A stretch of 64,000 nucleotides of DNA from CAVUCH01 sp963697705 (lineage in GTDB: Bacteria > Acidobacteriota > Vicinamibacteria > Vicinamibacterales > JAENWD01): assembly GCA_963697705.1 (NCBI GenBank), contig CAVOPA010000013.1, positions 1 to 64,000 of the forward strand, in the 5' to 3' direction. The position numbers were made by a program, and so were the translations under genes. Of this stretch, positions 27,182 to 36,919 are shown one piece after another. The notes under the pieces are model-generated. The model saw nothing but the letters and a program-made list of their open reading frames with translations, ran no database searches and was not told the DNA's origin. Positions within the stretch are counted from its first letter, which is position 1. The number at the start of each line of letters is the position of its first letter.

Positions 27182-28741
27182 GTGAAGCTGCTCCGGGCAC
27201 TGGCGCCGGCCCTCGCCCTGCTCGCCTGGGCGCCCGCGGCGAACGCCGCCGAGCGCGACTTTCCGCGCAGCTTCCTCTGGGGCACCGCCATCGCCGGCCT
27301 GCAGAGCGAAGCCGGGGGGCGACCCGCGAATGCGGACCCGCGCAGCGACTGGTGGGTCTGGAGCCACGACGCCCAGAACATCCAGAAGGGCTGGGTGAGC
27401 GGCGACCTGATCGAACGTGGGCCCGGGCACTGGAATCGCTTCCGCCGCGACATCGACCTCGCCGCGGAACGGCTGCGCTCTGACGCGTTCCGCCTCTCGA
27501 TCGAGTGGAGCCGGGTTTTCCCGCGCTCCACGGCGAGCGTGCGCGTGGGCAAGCGGATCGACCGCGGCGACCTGCGCCGCCTCGACCGCCTGGCGAACCA
27601 TGCGGCCCTGCGCCACTACGCGGCCGAGCTGCGCGTGAGCCGGCGGCGCGGACTCGAGCCGTTCGTGACGGTCAGCCACTTCTCCCTCCCCGCCTGGGTC
27701 CACGATCCGATCGCGGCGCGTGACACGCTCGCGGGCCGCGCGCCGGACGCGCCGCTCCCGAGCTTCCGGCGCGGCGGCTGGCTCGACGACGCAGCCGTGC
27801 GGGAGTTCCGCAAGTACGCCGCCTACCTCGCCTGGAAGCTCGGGCGCCGCGTGACCTACTGGTCGCCGATCAACGAGCCGCTCGTGGTCGCGGCCAACGG
27901 TTACGTGAACGTGCCCGGGGCGTTCGCCGGATATTTCCCGCCGGGGGCGTACTCGTTCACCGCCGCCATCCGCGTTGTCACGAACCTCGTGCGCGCCAAC
28001 GCCGTGGCCTACGACGCGATTCACGCCCTCGACCGGAAGGCGCGCGTGGGGCCGGTGCACAACATGATCGCCTTCACCCCCTCCGACCCCGGCTCGGCGG
28101 CCGACCGGCGCGCCGCCGACCACGCCGACTACCTGTTCAACCGCCTCTACCTGAACGCGGTCGTGAGGGGCCGCGAGGACCTCGACGTGGATGGCCGGGT
28201 GACGCGCGCGGAGCGCCATCCCGAGCGCGCCGGCAAGGCGGACTACATCGGCGTGAACTACTACTTCCGCAGCCGCGTGATCGCACTCGGCGGCTCGCTC
28301 AGCAAGCGCATCAAGCTGCTCGACTTCCTGCCGCGGAACTCCTACCGCTCGGCGCTCGATCCGATGGCGCCGCTCTGCCCCACCGCGTGCACCGACTTCG
28401 GGTGGGAGGTCTATCCGGAGGGCTTCCGGCGCTCGCTGAAGACGGCCGGCTCATACGGTCTGCCGGTGTACGTGACCGAGAACGGCCTGGCCGACGCGGA
28501 CGACCACATGCGGGCGGACTACCTCGTTTCCCACCTGCGCGCCCTGCGCGGCGCGATGCGCGATCGGCTGGCACGCGTGCGCGGCTATTTCCACTGGACG
28601 CTCGTGGACAACTTCGAGTGGTCCTCCGGGTACTTCCCGCGCTTCGGCTTCTTCTCCTACGACCCCGTGACGCTGCGGCGCACGGAGCGGCCCAGCGCGC
28701 GCGTGTTCGCGCGCATCGCGCGGACCGGGAAGCTCCCATAG
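27182..28741 (+). CDS. Secreted family 1 glycoside hydrolase (beta-glucosidase-like)
   Basis: 519 residues with a signal peptide (MKLLRALAPALALLAWAPAANAAE). GH1 features: FLWGTAIAGLQSEA, RFRRDIDLAAERLRSDAFRLSIEWSRVFP, acid/base Glu in SPINEPLVVAANGY, and nucleophile Glu in YVTENGLAD, then YFHWTLVDNFEWSSGYFPRFGF. Export is uncommon for GH1 enzymes, most of which are cytoplasmic, so it would act on beta-glycosides outside the membrane. GTG is 9 bases after TAGAGT (27167-27172). Only 12 bases follow the GHMP kinase stop, yet it has its own promoter. Confidence 0.92.
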   Translation: MKLLRALAPALALLAWAPAANAAERDFPRSFLWGTAIAGLQSEAGGRPANADPRSDWWVWSHDAQNIQKGWVSGDLIERGPGHWNRFRRDIDLAAERLRSDAFRLSIEWSRVFPRSTASVRVGKRIDRGDLRRLDRLANHAALRHYAAELRVSRRRGLEPFVTVSHFSLPAWVHDPIAARDTLAGRAPDAPLPSFRRGGWLDDAAVREFRKYAAYLAWKLGRRVTYWSPINEPLVVAANGYVNVPGAFAGYFPPGAYSFTAAIRVVTNLVRANAVAYDAIHALDRKARVGPVHNMIAFTPSDPGSAADRRAADHADYLFNRLYLNAVVRGREDLDVDGRVTRAERHPERAGKADYIGVNYYFRSRVIALGGSLSKRIKLLDFLPRNSYRSALDPMAPLCPTACTDFGWEVYPEGFRRSLKTAGSYGLPVYVTENGLADADDHMRADYLVSHLRALRGAMRDRLARVRGYFHWTLVDNFEWSSGYFPRFGFFSYDPVTLRRTERPSARVFARIARTGKLP

Positions 28742-28745
28742 GCGG

Positions 28746-29060
28746 CTAGGACAGCCCCAGCGCCCGGGCGGCGGCGGCCGAGCCCGCGGCGGCCACTACC
28801 ACCAGGAACAGCGACCCCCGGAGCGCGATCGCAGTGGCAGCGGCGGCGAGACCGATCGCGCGGGCGTCGAGCGTCAGGTCGCGGTCGTGGGCGAACGTGC
28901 CCACGACCACGAGCGCGGCAAGCACGGCCGGGGCCAGGAGCGAGATCACCCGGATCGCCGGTGGCGACAGCTCACGCCCGCCCACGGCCACCGGGCCGGC
29001 CGCCTTGATCACCGCCGTGACGAGGGCGAGCACGCCGATCGTGATCCAGACGTCGGTCAT
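28746..29060 (-). CDS. azlD: AzlD-like branched-chain amino acid export subunit
   Basis: 104 residues with about four membrane helices (ITIGVLALVTAVIKAAG, IRVISLLAPAVLAALVVVGTF, AIGLAAAATAIAL, LFLVVVAAAGSAAAARAL). The size, the GP at the first helix end and the partner gene fit AzlD/LivH-type small subunits. Start ATG overlaps the azlC stop (ATGA), so the two are made as a pair; they export branched-chain amino acids or related compounds. Confidence 0.85.
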   Translation of the reverse strand: MTDVWITIGVLALVTAVIKAAGPVAVGGRELSPPAIRVISLLAPAVLAALVVVGTFAHDRDLTLDARAIGLAAAATAIALRGSLFLVVVAAAGSAAAARALGLS

Positions 29061-29710
29061 CCGCGCCTCAAGCCGATCAGCGCTACGAGACAGGCCGCGA
29101 GCACGGGCACTCCTGCCGGCGCGACGGGCGTGAGGGCAAGCGCCACCACGGCGCCTCCCAGCGCCACCGCCACCTCCGTGCGGCTGTCCAGCTCCTCCAC
29201 CAGCAGAGCGAGGAAGAAGGCCGGATAGATGGCGTCCAGCCCGAACTTCGCCGGGTCGCCTATCGAGTCGCCCACGAGCACGCCCACCGCCGTGCCGAGC
29301 ACCCAGGCCGGGTACTGCGGAATGGTGGCCCCGATCAGAAGATGGCGGTCGAAGCGCCCGTCGCCCTGATTTGCGAGAGCCCACGACGCGTCCACCACGG
29401 CCTGGCCCGTGGCGGCCCGCCGGGCGCGCGAGCCGGGGAGCGAGGGCGCCAGGGCGATCCCCATCGGAAGGAAGCGGGCGTTCAGCAGGATCCCGGCTGC
29501 GATCGCGGGCAGCGCCCCGCCGCCCGTGGCGAGCACCGCGAGGGCGCCGAACTGCGCTGCGCCTGCGAACAGCACCACCGACATGACGATCGGCGCCACC
29601 GGCCCCATCACCGGCCGCGCGAGCACGCCGAACGACACGCCCACGAGCGCGGCCACGAGGGCGAACGGCATGCCGGCACGCAGGCCGGGTGCAAGACGGC
29701 CTGGGCTCAC
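29057..29710 (-). CDS. azlC: AzlC-like branched-chain amino acid export subunit
   Basis: 217 residues, about six membrane helices. Family motifs: GMPFALVAALVGVSFGVLA, FAGAAQFGALAVLATGGGALPAIAAGILLNARFLPMGIALAP (the conserved LNARFLPMG), and YPAFFLALLVEEL. Start GTG 29710 overlaps the stop of the upstream MBL gene (GTGA); the open frame farther upstream is that gene read out of frame. Order MBL - azlC - azlD with 4-base overlaps indicates one operon. Confidence 0.9.
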   Translation of the reverse strand: MSPGRLAPGLRAGMPFALVAALVGVSFGVLARPVMGPVAPIVMSVVLFAGAAQFGALAVLATGGGALPAIAAGILLNARFLPMGIALAPSLPGSRARRAATGQAVVDASWALANQGDGRFDRHLLIGATIPQYPAWVLGTAVGVLVGDSIGDPAKFGLDAIYPAFFLALLVEELDSRTEVAVALGGAVVALALTPVAPAGVPVLAACLVALIGLRRG

Positions 29711-30376
29711 CCGAGGCGCATGCTCCAGGGCGGAGCTTCCAGCGCCTTCTCCAATGCCGCGCCACCGCCGCCGATGACCGGCGGGCCGTGGGTGACCAGC
29801 ACGTGCTCGGCATCCAGGTCGAGGAGCGGGTGGAGCGTGGGCAGGAAGCGCCGCTCGTACCAGTCCCGCCGCTTGGCGTCCTCGATCTCCTCCCACACTC
29901 GCAGCTCGCCGTCCACGCCCACCACGGCGTCGCCGAACGCCAGAGCATCGGCGAAGGGCAGGTAGAGCGGCATCTCACGGCGCCGGGGGCTCCCTATCGG
30001 AGCGGCCTGTACGCCGAGAGGAAGCGAGGCGCCGGGCTCGATCGGCCGCATCGGGACGCCCGGGCCGAGCCGAGCGGCCACGCTTCGGTGCGCGTGGACG
30101 CTCACCTCGAGGTCGGCGCCGTAGCGCTCGTAGACGAGCGCCGTGGCGCGCACGTGGTAGTGGATCGTGATGCAGGATGGCGAGGCTCCGTGCGCCGATG
30201 CGCTTCACGAGCGCGTCGAGCTCCTCCCAGTCGGGGGGCATCGGATCGATCAGCACCAGCTCGCGCCCCGCCGCCACGGCGAAGCTGGCGACCTCCCTGC
30301 CCCAGGGGTGGCGCGGGCGCCACTCCGGATGGGGAGCGCTCCAGCGCCAGATCCCGGGGGTCAGCTCGTCGAGCAC
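29707..30376 (-). CDS. MBL-fold-like hydrolase (one apparent frameshift)
   Basis: About 222 residues. N-terminal part MLDELTPGIWRWSAPHPEWRPRHPWGREVASFAVAAGRELVLIDPMPPDWEELDALVKRIGARSLAILHH in one frame, C-terminal part ATALVYERYGADLEVSVHAHRSVAARL to HPLLDLDAEHVLVTHGPPVIGGG in the next; the indel is near 30155-30175, within the metal-binding His cluster, so the exact motif is unreadable. The end VLVTHGPPV matches MBL phosphoribosyl/hydrolase relatives. GTG is 9 bases after TATGGT (30386-30391). First gene of the azlCD operon. Confidence 0.75.
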
Positions 30377-30428
30377 GCGGTCACCACCATACGTGCCGCG
30401 CTACACCGGCCTGGTAGAACACGCGGCG

Positions 30429-31178
30429 ATGAAGGGACCGGTGGAGATCGCGCCCGGAGTACACGGCCTCGGCTCCGAGTACGTCAACTGGTATCTGATC
30501 GAGGAAGGCGGTGGGCTGACCGCCGTGGACGCCGGACTGCCGGGATTCCGGGGGCATCTGGACAAGGACCTTCGCGCCATCGGGCGTCACCTCTCGGACG
30601 TAGCCGCGGTCGTGCTCACCCACTCCGACGCCGACCACACCGGGGTGGTGCCGGCCCTCCAGGAGGCGGGTGCCCGGGTGCTCATCCACGAGCAGGACGA
30701 GGACACCCTTCGCAGGCCGCGGCAGAAGACAGGCGACGCCAGCCCCAGGCACATCATCCCCTACCTGCGCCAGCCCACGCTGTGGCGGGTGCTCGGCCAC
30801 ATGACGCGATTGGGCGGCGCCCGCCCGCCGAAGGTGGAGGGCGCCGAGACCTTCGCAGACGGCGCGGTGCTGGACGTGCCCGGCGCCCCCCGCGTGGTGC
30901 ACACGCCCGGCCACACGCCGGGCCACTGCGTGATCCTGTTCGAGCGCCACGGCGCCCTCTTCGTGGGCGACGCGCTCTGCACGTGGAACCCGCTCACCGG
31001 AGCAAGGGGCACTCAGCTGATGCCCTCCGCCCTGAACGTGGACAACGAGGGCTGCTTCCAGTCCCTCACCCGGATCGAGGCCCTCCAGGCGCAGTTCGTG
31101 CTTCCGGGGCACGGGGATCCCGTGCGCGAGTCGCCGGCCGCGGCCGTGGACCACGCCCGCCAGGTGAGTCTCGGCTAG
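30429..31178 (+). CDS. Metallo-beta-lactamase-fold hydrolase
   Basis: 249 residues. Metal ligands HSDADH in LTHSDADHTGVVPALQEAGA (about 63-68), VVHTPGHTPGHCVILFERHGALFVGDALCTWN (His and Asp ligands) and FVLPGHGDP near the C-terminus, the full set for a two-metal MBL hydrolase of the glyoxalase II/thiolesterase type. Substrate unknown. TAGAAC lies 8 bases before the ATG (last base C rather than T). Divergent from the other MBL gene; about 100 bases before the desaturase operon. Confidence 0.85.
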   Translation: MKGPVEIAPGVHGLGSEYVNWYLIEEGGGLTAVDAGLPGFRGHLDKDLRAIGRHLSDVAAVVLTHSDADHTGVVPALQEAGARVLIHEQDEDTLRRPRQKTGDASPRHIIPYLRQPTLWRVLGHMTRLGGARPPKVEGAETFADGAVLDVPGAPRVVHTPGHTPGHCVILFERHGALFVGDALCTWNPLTGARGTQLMPSALNVDNEGCFQSLTRIEALQAQFVLPGHGDPVRESPAAAVDHARQVSLG

Positions 31179-31283
31179 GTCGCTAGACGCTCGACCGCGT
31201 CGTTCGTTAGCCTCCGAGGAGAGGCCGACGCGGTTTGCTTGACCGGTGCAGGGAAGGCCGCCGAAAGGAATGAGCGTGCCTTC

Positions 31284-32240
31284 ATGACCCAAGCCCAAGT
31301 AAGTCCATCCGCCATGCCGGCCCAGCCCGGCGCCGCCGACGTCGAGCCGGTCGCGCACGAGACCCGCGACCGCATCGCCACCGGATTCATCACGGTGGCG
31401 CCTTTCATCGCACTCGGTTTGGTCGGCTGGCAGGTCTGGAACGACTTCCTGCGCTGGAGCGACGTGGCCGTGTTCCTGATCCTCTACCTGCTGACGGGGC
31501 TCGGCGTCACGGTCGGATTCCATCGTCACCTGACGCACAGGGCCTTCAAGACGACGAAGTGGCTGCGCGCCACGCTCGCGATCCTGGGCTCGGCGGCGAT
31601 CGAGGGTCCGGTGACCGCCTGGGTGGCCGACCACCGCAAGCACCACGCCTTCGCCGACAAGGAGGGCGACCCGCACAGCCCCCACGTCGGTCACGAGGGC
31701 GGCTGGCGCGGCGCGCTGAGCGGCCTCTTCCACGCACACATGGGCTGGCTCTTCATCCACACCCACCGCGGCGCGAAGCAGCGCTACGCGCCGGACCTGA
31801 TGAAGGACCCGGTCGTGCGCTTCGTCGATCGCACCTTCCTCGTCTGGGCCCTCGGTGGGCTGGGCGTGGCGTTCCTGCTGGGCTGGCTGATCGGGGGCAC
31901 GATGGAAGCCGCCTGGACCGGGCTCCTGTGGGGCGGTGGCGTGCGGATGCTGGTGGTGCACCACGTGACCTACAGCATCAACTCCCTCTGCCACTTCTTC
32001 GGCGAGCAGCGCTACGAGACGGGCGACCACTCGCGCAACCTGCTCTGGCTCGCCCTCCCCACGCTCGGGGAGTCCTGGCACAACAATCACCACGCCTTCC
32101 CCACATCCGCCGCCCACGGGCTGCGCGGCCGGGACATCGACCCCTCCGCGGCCGTCATCCGGATGCTGGAACGATTCGGCCTGGCGTGGGACGTTGTGCG
32201 CGTGAGTCCCACCCGCCAGGCACAGCGGGCGGCCGGCTAG
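31284..32240 (+). CDS. Acyl-CoA/acyl-lipid delta-9 type fatty acid desaturase
   Basis: 318 residues, membrane di-iron desaturase. The three histidine boxes are HRHLTH (about 79-84), HRKHH (about 116-120) and HNNHH (about 271-275), with four hydrophobic segments between them. It inserts a cis double bond into fatty-acyl chains using O2 and electrons from a ferredoxin or cytochrome. A TTAGCCT promoter element lies at 31206-31212. A five-codon ORF (ATG 31270, MSVPS, stop) ends on the start codon (ATGA). The cyclopropane synthase follows 5 bases after the stop. Confidence 0.92.
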   Translation: MTQAQVSPSAMPAQPGAADVEPVAHETRDRIATGFITVAPFIALGLVGWQVWNDFLRWSDVAVFLILYLLTGLGVTVGFHRHLTHRAFKTTKWLRATLAILGSAAIEGPVTAWVADHRKHHAFADKEGDPHSPHVGHEGGWRGALSGLFHAHMGWLFIHTHRGAKQRYAPDLMKDPVVRFVDRTFLVWALGGLGVAFLLGWLIGGTMEAAWTGLLWGGGVRMLVVHHVTYSINSLCHFFGEQRYETGDHSRNLLWLALPTLGESWHNNHHAFPTSAAHGLRGRDIDPSAAVIRMLERFGLAWDVVRVSPTRQAQRAAG

Positions 32241-32245
32241 AGGCC

Positions 32246-33515
32246 GTGGCGAGCACTGCCCAGCTGCGACGCGAGCTCGAGGCGGCCCTTCCCGAGCGGC
32301 CGTTCCACCTCGAGCTCTGGGACGGCACCCGCGTGGCCGCCACCTCGCCACCCGAGACCACCTTCCACGCGCGCTCGCGCGACGCCGCCGCGCACCTGCT
32401 GCGCGCCCCCGGCCAGCTCGGCCTCGGCCGCGCCTACGTGTCCGGGGCACTCGAGCCGGACGACATCGACGCGGCGCTGCGGCTGCTCGACGAGTGGAAG
32501 CCGCCCCCCATCGACCGCGCCACACGCGCGCGACTGGCGCTCGCGGCGGTGCGCGCATGCGGCCCGATGCGCCCGCCGCCCGTCCCGGCCGCCGAGCTGC
32601 GGCCGCGCGGACGGCGCCACAGCCTGCAGGCGCGACGCCCGCGCCGTGCGCCACCACTACGACCTGCCGCCCGAGTTCTTCGCGCTCTTCCTCGGGGAAT
32701 CGCTCACGTACAGCTGCGCGCTGTTCACGCGCGGCGCCACGACGCTGGAGCAGGCGCAGGAGGAGAAGCTCGAGCTGGTCTGCCGCAAGCTCGACCTGCA
32801 GGAGGGCCAGCGAGTGCTCGACGTCGGCTGCGGCTGGGGCAGCTTCGCGATCCACGCGGCTGAGCGGCACGGCGTGCGGGTGCTGGGCATCACGCTCTCC
32901 GAGCCGCAGGCCGCCGTGGCGCGCCAGCGCGTACGGGAGCGCGGCCTCGACGACCGCGTCGAGATCCGGGTGGCCGACTACCGCGAGCTGCGCGACGATC
33001 CGTTCGACGCAGTGGCGAGCATCGGCATGGTCGAGCACGTGGGCGCGGGCCAGATCGACGTGTACGCGCAGCAACTGGCACGCGCCATGCGCCCGGGCGG
33101 GCGGCTGCTGAATCACGGGATAGCGCGCATGCGCGATGGGCGATCCCGAGGCCGGGCCGTTCTCGGAGCGCTACGTCTTTCCCGACGGCGCACCGCTCCA
33201 TCTGTCGCGCATCCAGCTCGCCGTCGAGCGATCCGGGCTCGTGACCGACCACGTGGAGGGCCTGCACGGCAACTACGAGGTCACGCTCGGCCACTGGGCG
33301 CGCCGGCTCGACGAGCGCCTGGACGAGGCCGTGCGCCTGGCCGGCGCGGAGCGCGTGCGCGTCTGGCGGCTCTACCTCCGTGCCGCCCGGCGCGGGTTCG
33401 AGAGCGGGTTCACCTCGGTCTACCAGGTCCAGGCCAGCCGACCCGGAGCTCAGCGGCCGCGGCGCAGCGCGTGGAGGCCGCTCCGGCACCGGAGCGCTCG
33501 GCCGTACCGGCGTAG
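32246..33515 (+). CDS. Cyclopropane-fatty-acyl-phospholipid synthase (about three frameshifts)
   Basis: About 423 residues in three frames. N-terminal lipid-binding region (RPFHLELWDGTRVAATSPPETTFHARSRDAAAHLLRAPGQLGLGRAYVSGALE), the core VRHHYDLPPEFFALFLGESLTYSCALF, SAM motif LDVGCGWGSFAIHAAERHGVRVLGITLSE, and GMVEHVGAGQIDVY, then YVFPDGAPLHLSRIQLAVERSGLVTDHVEGLHGNYEVTLGHW. Frames change near 32640, 33125 and about 33430; the true C-terminus is therefore uncertain. It methylenates the double bonds made by the desaturase in the preceding, cotranscribed gene. Confidence 0.88.
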
Positions 33516-33516
33516 C

Positions 33517-34708
33517 TCAGGAAACCCCGCTGGCCTCCTCACGCCAGGCCACAGGCTCGCCCTCGGGGCCGGGTGGGGCGTGCGACGTGAACAGCGCGGC
33601 CAGTGCCGACACCAGCCCGGGCAGGCCCTTCGGGCCGCGCGCGAGCTCCAGCTGGCGCGCAGCCCCGATGCCGTCGGCGAGCGCCCGGACCGAGAGGAGC
33701 TCCTCGGCACAGCCGAGCGCGTGGGCGTGCGGCAGGCACGCCTCGAGCAGCAGGTCGAGCTGAAGGCGAGCGGGCACGAGCCGCTCGCGGACCGGGTCCA
33801 GCATGCGAGCGTCCATGCCGTCGCGGGTGGCGATGAAGCGGTTCTCCTCGAGCAGCTCCGGATGTCCGAGCACCTCGGGCGTCATATAGCCCTCCTCGAG
33901 CTCGAGGCGGGCGATGCACTGCACGAGCGCTGTGAGCGCCACGGTCTCGGCGACGGTGCTCTGTGCGTCGAGGATCCTCACCTCCACGGTGCCGAAGCGC
34001 GGCTGCGGGCGAACGTCCCACCAGAGGAAGGTGGGCTCCTCGAACGCCCCGCAGCGCAGCAGCACCTCCACCGCGGCGACCCAGTCGGCGTAGTCGCGGA
34101 ACGCCCGCGGGATGCCCACCCGCGGGAACGCCTGGAAGAGCGGCGTGCGGGCCGACGCAAGGCCGGTGTCCCTGCCCTGCCAGAGCGGGCGAGTTGGCGG
34201 AGAGCGCGAGCAGCAGCGGCAGGTGGCCCCGCATTCGGTTCATCAGGTCGATCGCCGCGTCCGCCGAGGCGACGCCCACGTGCACGTGGAGCGCAAACGT
34301 GGGCTCCCGGCGCGCGAGCTCCCGCATCGAGTCGTACACGTGCTGATAGCGCGGGCCGGTGGACACGCGAATCTCCTGCCAGACCGCAAACGGATGGGTG
34401 CCGCTCGCCGCGGCACGCAGGCCGAGCGTCCGGAGCTGCGCCTCGAGCGCCCCGCGCAGGTCCTCCAGCTCGGCCTCGACCCCGGGCACGTCCTTGTGCA
34501 CCCGCGAGCGCAGCTCCAGTGCCGACTTGTGGGTCTCGGCCGTCACGTGCGACCCGAGCTCCGGCGCCAGCGCCGGCAGCACCCGATCGATCTCCTGCGC
34601 GAGCGACCACCCCTGGGGGTCGATCAGCATGATCTCCTCCTCGACCCCGAGCGTGTAGTCGGTCGGTGACCCCTCGGCCGACCACCGCGCCCAGGAGGGG
34701 ATCGTCAT
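33517..34708 (-). CDS. GCS2-family carboxylate-amine ligase (YbdK/EgtA-like; one frameshift)
   Basis: About 397 residues. Glutamate-cysteine ligase family 2 motifs: YTLGVEEEIMLIDPQGWSL (the acidic ATP/Mg site), HKSALELRSRVHKDVPGVEAELEDLR, FALHVHVGVASADAAIDLMNRMRGHLPLLLALSANSP and, after a frame change near 34185, GTVEVRILDAQSTVAETVALTALVQ. It joins the gamma-carboxyl of glutamate (or another acid) to an amine with ATP. ATG 34708 overlaps the previous stop (ATGA). Last gene of an operon with a class I amidotransferase-like hydrolase and an ATP-grasp protein; the product is unknown. Confidence 0.87.
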
Positions 34709-35478
34709 GCGGCCAGCGCCGCCGGCCGCGACGCGTATCGCTGCGACGCCTCGACCAGGCTCGTGAAGAGGCGCATCTGCTCGGGGCGCTCGACCAGGCA
34801 CTCGGCGTGCCACTGAACGCCGAGGACGAAGTCGCGGCCGGGTGCCTCGATCGCCTCCACCACGCCGTCCGGCGACCAGCCGACGGCCAGTAGGCCGCGA
34901 CCGAGCCGGTCGATCGCCTGGTGGTGGAACGAGTTGACCAGCAGGTCCGGACTCCCGAGCACGTGCGCCGACGCGCTCGCCGCGGCCAGCTCGACCGCGT
35001 GCGTGACCCGCTCGGCGGGGGCCGCCTGACGGTGCTTCACGGTGCCGTCCGTCGACTCGGGCAGGTGCTGGACCAGCGTGCCGCCCATCGCCACGTTGAA
35101 GAGCTGCGCCCCGCGGCAGATCGCGAGAATCGGCAGGTTGCGTCCGTGCGCCTCGCGCGCCAGCTCCAGCTCGAAGCGGTCGAGCTCCGGCTCGGTGGGC
35201 CCCAGCTCGGCGTGCGGAACCGCCCCGTAGCTGTGCGGGTGGATGTCGGGCCCGCCCGAGAGGCAGACGCCGTGGAGTCGCTCGACCAAGGGCTTGACGG
35301 CCTCCGACGGCATCGGCGGGATCACGAGCGGCAGGCCGCCCGCCGCCTCGATGGCACGCAGGTAGGCGAGACCGAGGGCCATCTCCTTGCGCGGCGGCTC
35401 GCCCTGCGGGGTGGGCTCGACGCTCTTGGCCACGCGCATCTCCGACGAGGTGACGCCTATCAAGGGTCGTGAGCTCAT
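34705..35478 (-). CDS. Class I glutamine amidotransferase-like hydrolase (PuuD/peptidase C26 type)
   Basis: 257 residues. Nucleophile Cys in LAICRGAQLFNVAMGGTLVQ (about 110-129), catalytic His and Glu in VQWHAECL (near 232-239), and the N-terminal PLIGVTSSE with SGGPDIHPHSYG. PuuD cleaves gamma-glutamyl-gamma-aminobutyrate; here it could remove or trim a gamma-glutamyl group made by the GCS2 ligase. Four-base ATGA overlaps with both neighbours. No frameshift. Confidence 0.9.
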   Translation of the reverse strand: MSSRPLIGVTSSEMRVAKSVEPTPQGEPPRKEMALGLAYLRAIEAAGGLPLVIPPMPSEAVKPLVERLHGVCLSGGPDIHPHSYGAVPHAELGPTEPELDRFELELAREAHGRNLPILAICRGAQLFNVAMGGTLVQHLPESTDGTVKHRQAAPAERVTHAVELAAASASAHVLGSPDLLVNSFHHQAIDRLGRGLLAVGWSPDGVVEAIEAPGRDFVLGVQWHAECLVERPEQMRLFTSLVEASQRYASRPAALAA

Positions 35479-36919
35479 GACAGGACCCAAGTATCCTTGC
35501 CTCCGCCGTTTTGTGAGCTGTTGACCACGAGTGCGCCCGCGCTGCGACCGAAGCGGGTGAGGCCGCCGGCGGCCACCTCCACGTGCTCGCCGCAGCACAC
35601 CGCGAACGCGCGCAGGTCCACGTGCCGGGGCACGAGCACGCCGTTCTCGACGGTGGGATGCCGTGAAAGCATCACGGTCTCCTGAGCCACCCAGTTCCCC
35701 GGCTCCGACTCCACCTGTGCGGCGGCCAGCTCCAGGTCTTCGGCGTTGGCATGAGGGCCGACGACGATTCCGTGGCCGCCGTGGCCCGCTCGCGGCTTGA
35801 GCACGATCTCGTCGATGCGGGCAAGGATGCTGTCCCTGACGGCCGGAAGGCTCAGGTCGTAGGTGGGCACGGACCGGATCAGCGGCTCCTCGTGCAGGTA
35901 GAAGCGCACCATCGCCTCGACGTAGCCGTGCACGAGCTTGTCGTCGGCCACGCCGCTGCCGAACGCGTTCAGGCACGCCAGCCGGCCGGTGCGGCAGGGA
36001 CCCAGAAGCACCTCGGCCAGCCACGTGGGGCGACCCTGGCCGTCGTGCAGCCGGTCCTCGTCCGTGCGCCTGTAGACCACGTCCACCTCGCGGCTGCGGC
36101 CGTCCACCTGCGCACGCAGCCGGCCACGGCTCGGATACAGCTCGTCGTGGGTCACGAGCGGGATGCCGAGGCGGCGGGCCATCACGAGGTGCTCGTACCA
36201 GGCGCTGTTCCCCGGACCGTCGGAGAGCAGCACCACGTACGGATCGCCGTCGCCCTTCGGCGCCGCGGCGCGGAGCGCCTCGCCGAGCTTGTCGTAGACC
36301 GCCGACAGCGAGCGCCGCTCGGCCGGCGGCGGGAACGGCAGCACGCGGTCGACCACGGTGCGAGCCGCGCTGGCGTAGGCGAGCCCCGAGGGTGTGCGCA
36401 GATTGTCCTCGAGCACCGCGAGCAAGCCCGTCGGCACCGCGCACGAGGTCCATGCCGGCCACGGCCGTGTAGTGCCACGCCGGCACTTCCACCCCGATCA
36501 TCCAGGGCTCGAAGTAGACCGAGGTCTCGATCGCCCGCTCGGGCACCACGCCCGCGGCCACGATCGCGCGCCGGCCGTACACGTCCGCGGTGAAGGCGCT
36601 CAGCGCCCGCACCCGCTGTACCAGGCCGCCCTCCACGAGCTCCCACTCCGCGGCGTCCATCACCCGCGGGACGGGATCCAGGTGAAAGGGCTCCTCGGAG
36701 TCACCTGACCCGAAGCTCACTTCCAGCCGCTCGACCTCAGCGGAAACCGAGGTGGCGAGCTCGCCGAGGTCCAGCTCCGCCAGCGCGCCCATGCAGCCGC
36801 CGGTACGCGGCTCGCGGGGTCCCCGATGCCTCGAACGCCTCGTCGTAGAACCCGTCGTCTTCGAGCTGGTAGTCCAAGACCCCCGTAGTCCCGCCTGACG
36901 GCAATGGCGGTGCACCCAT
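35475..36919 (-). CDS. Circularly permuted type 2 ATP-grasp protein (two frameshifts)
   Basis: About 481 residues. Seen: N-terminal TTGVLDYQLEDDGFYDEAFEASGTPRAAY, SVYFEPWMIGVEVPAWHYTAVAGMDLVRG, LLAVLEDNLRTPSGLAYASAARTV, VDVVYRRTDEDRL, DKLVHGYVEAMVRFYLHEEPLIRSVPTYDL and EIVLKPRAGHGGHGIVVGPH, the pattern of the DUF404/DUF407 ATP-grasp group. Frames change near 36810 and 36440. The family is thought to form amide bonds to carboxyl groups, but substrates are unknown. ATG is 6 bases after TAGCCT (36926-36931). Usual partner genes of this family (alpha-E and transglutaminase-like) are absent. Confidence 0.85.

Noticed and set aside
31270..31287. Five-codon ORF as the true desaturase start region
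   Set aside because: The GAAAGG sequence is only one base from its ATG, too near for initiation there by the usual spacing; kept only as a possible leader ORF.
33480..33540. A tRNA-like GCGTAGCTCAGG stretch
   Set aside because: Only the D-arm-like box is present; no acceptor stem, anticodon loop or T-arm follows, and the bases lie at the end of the cyclopropane synthase gene.
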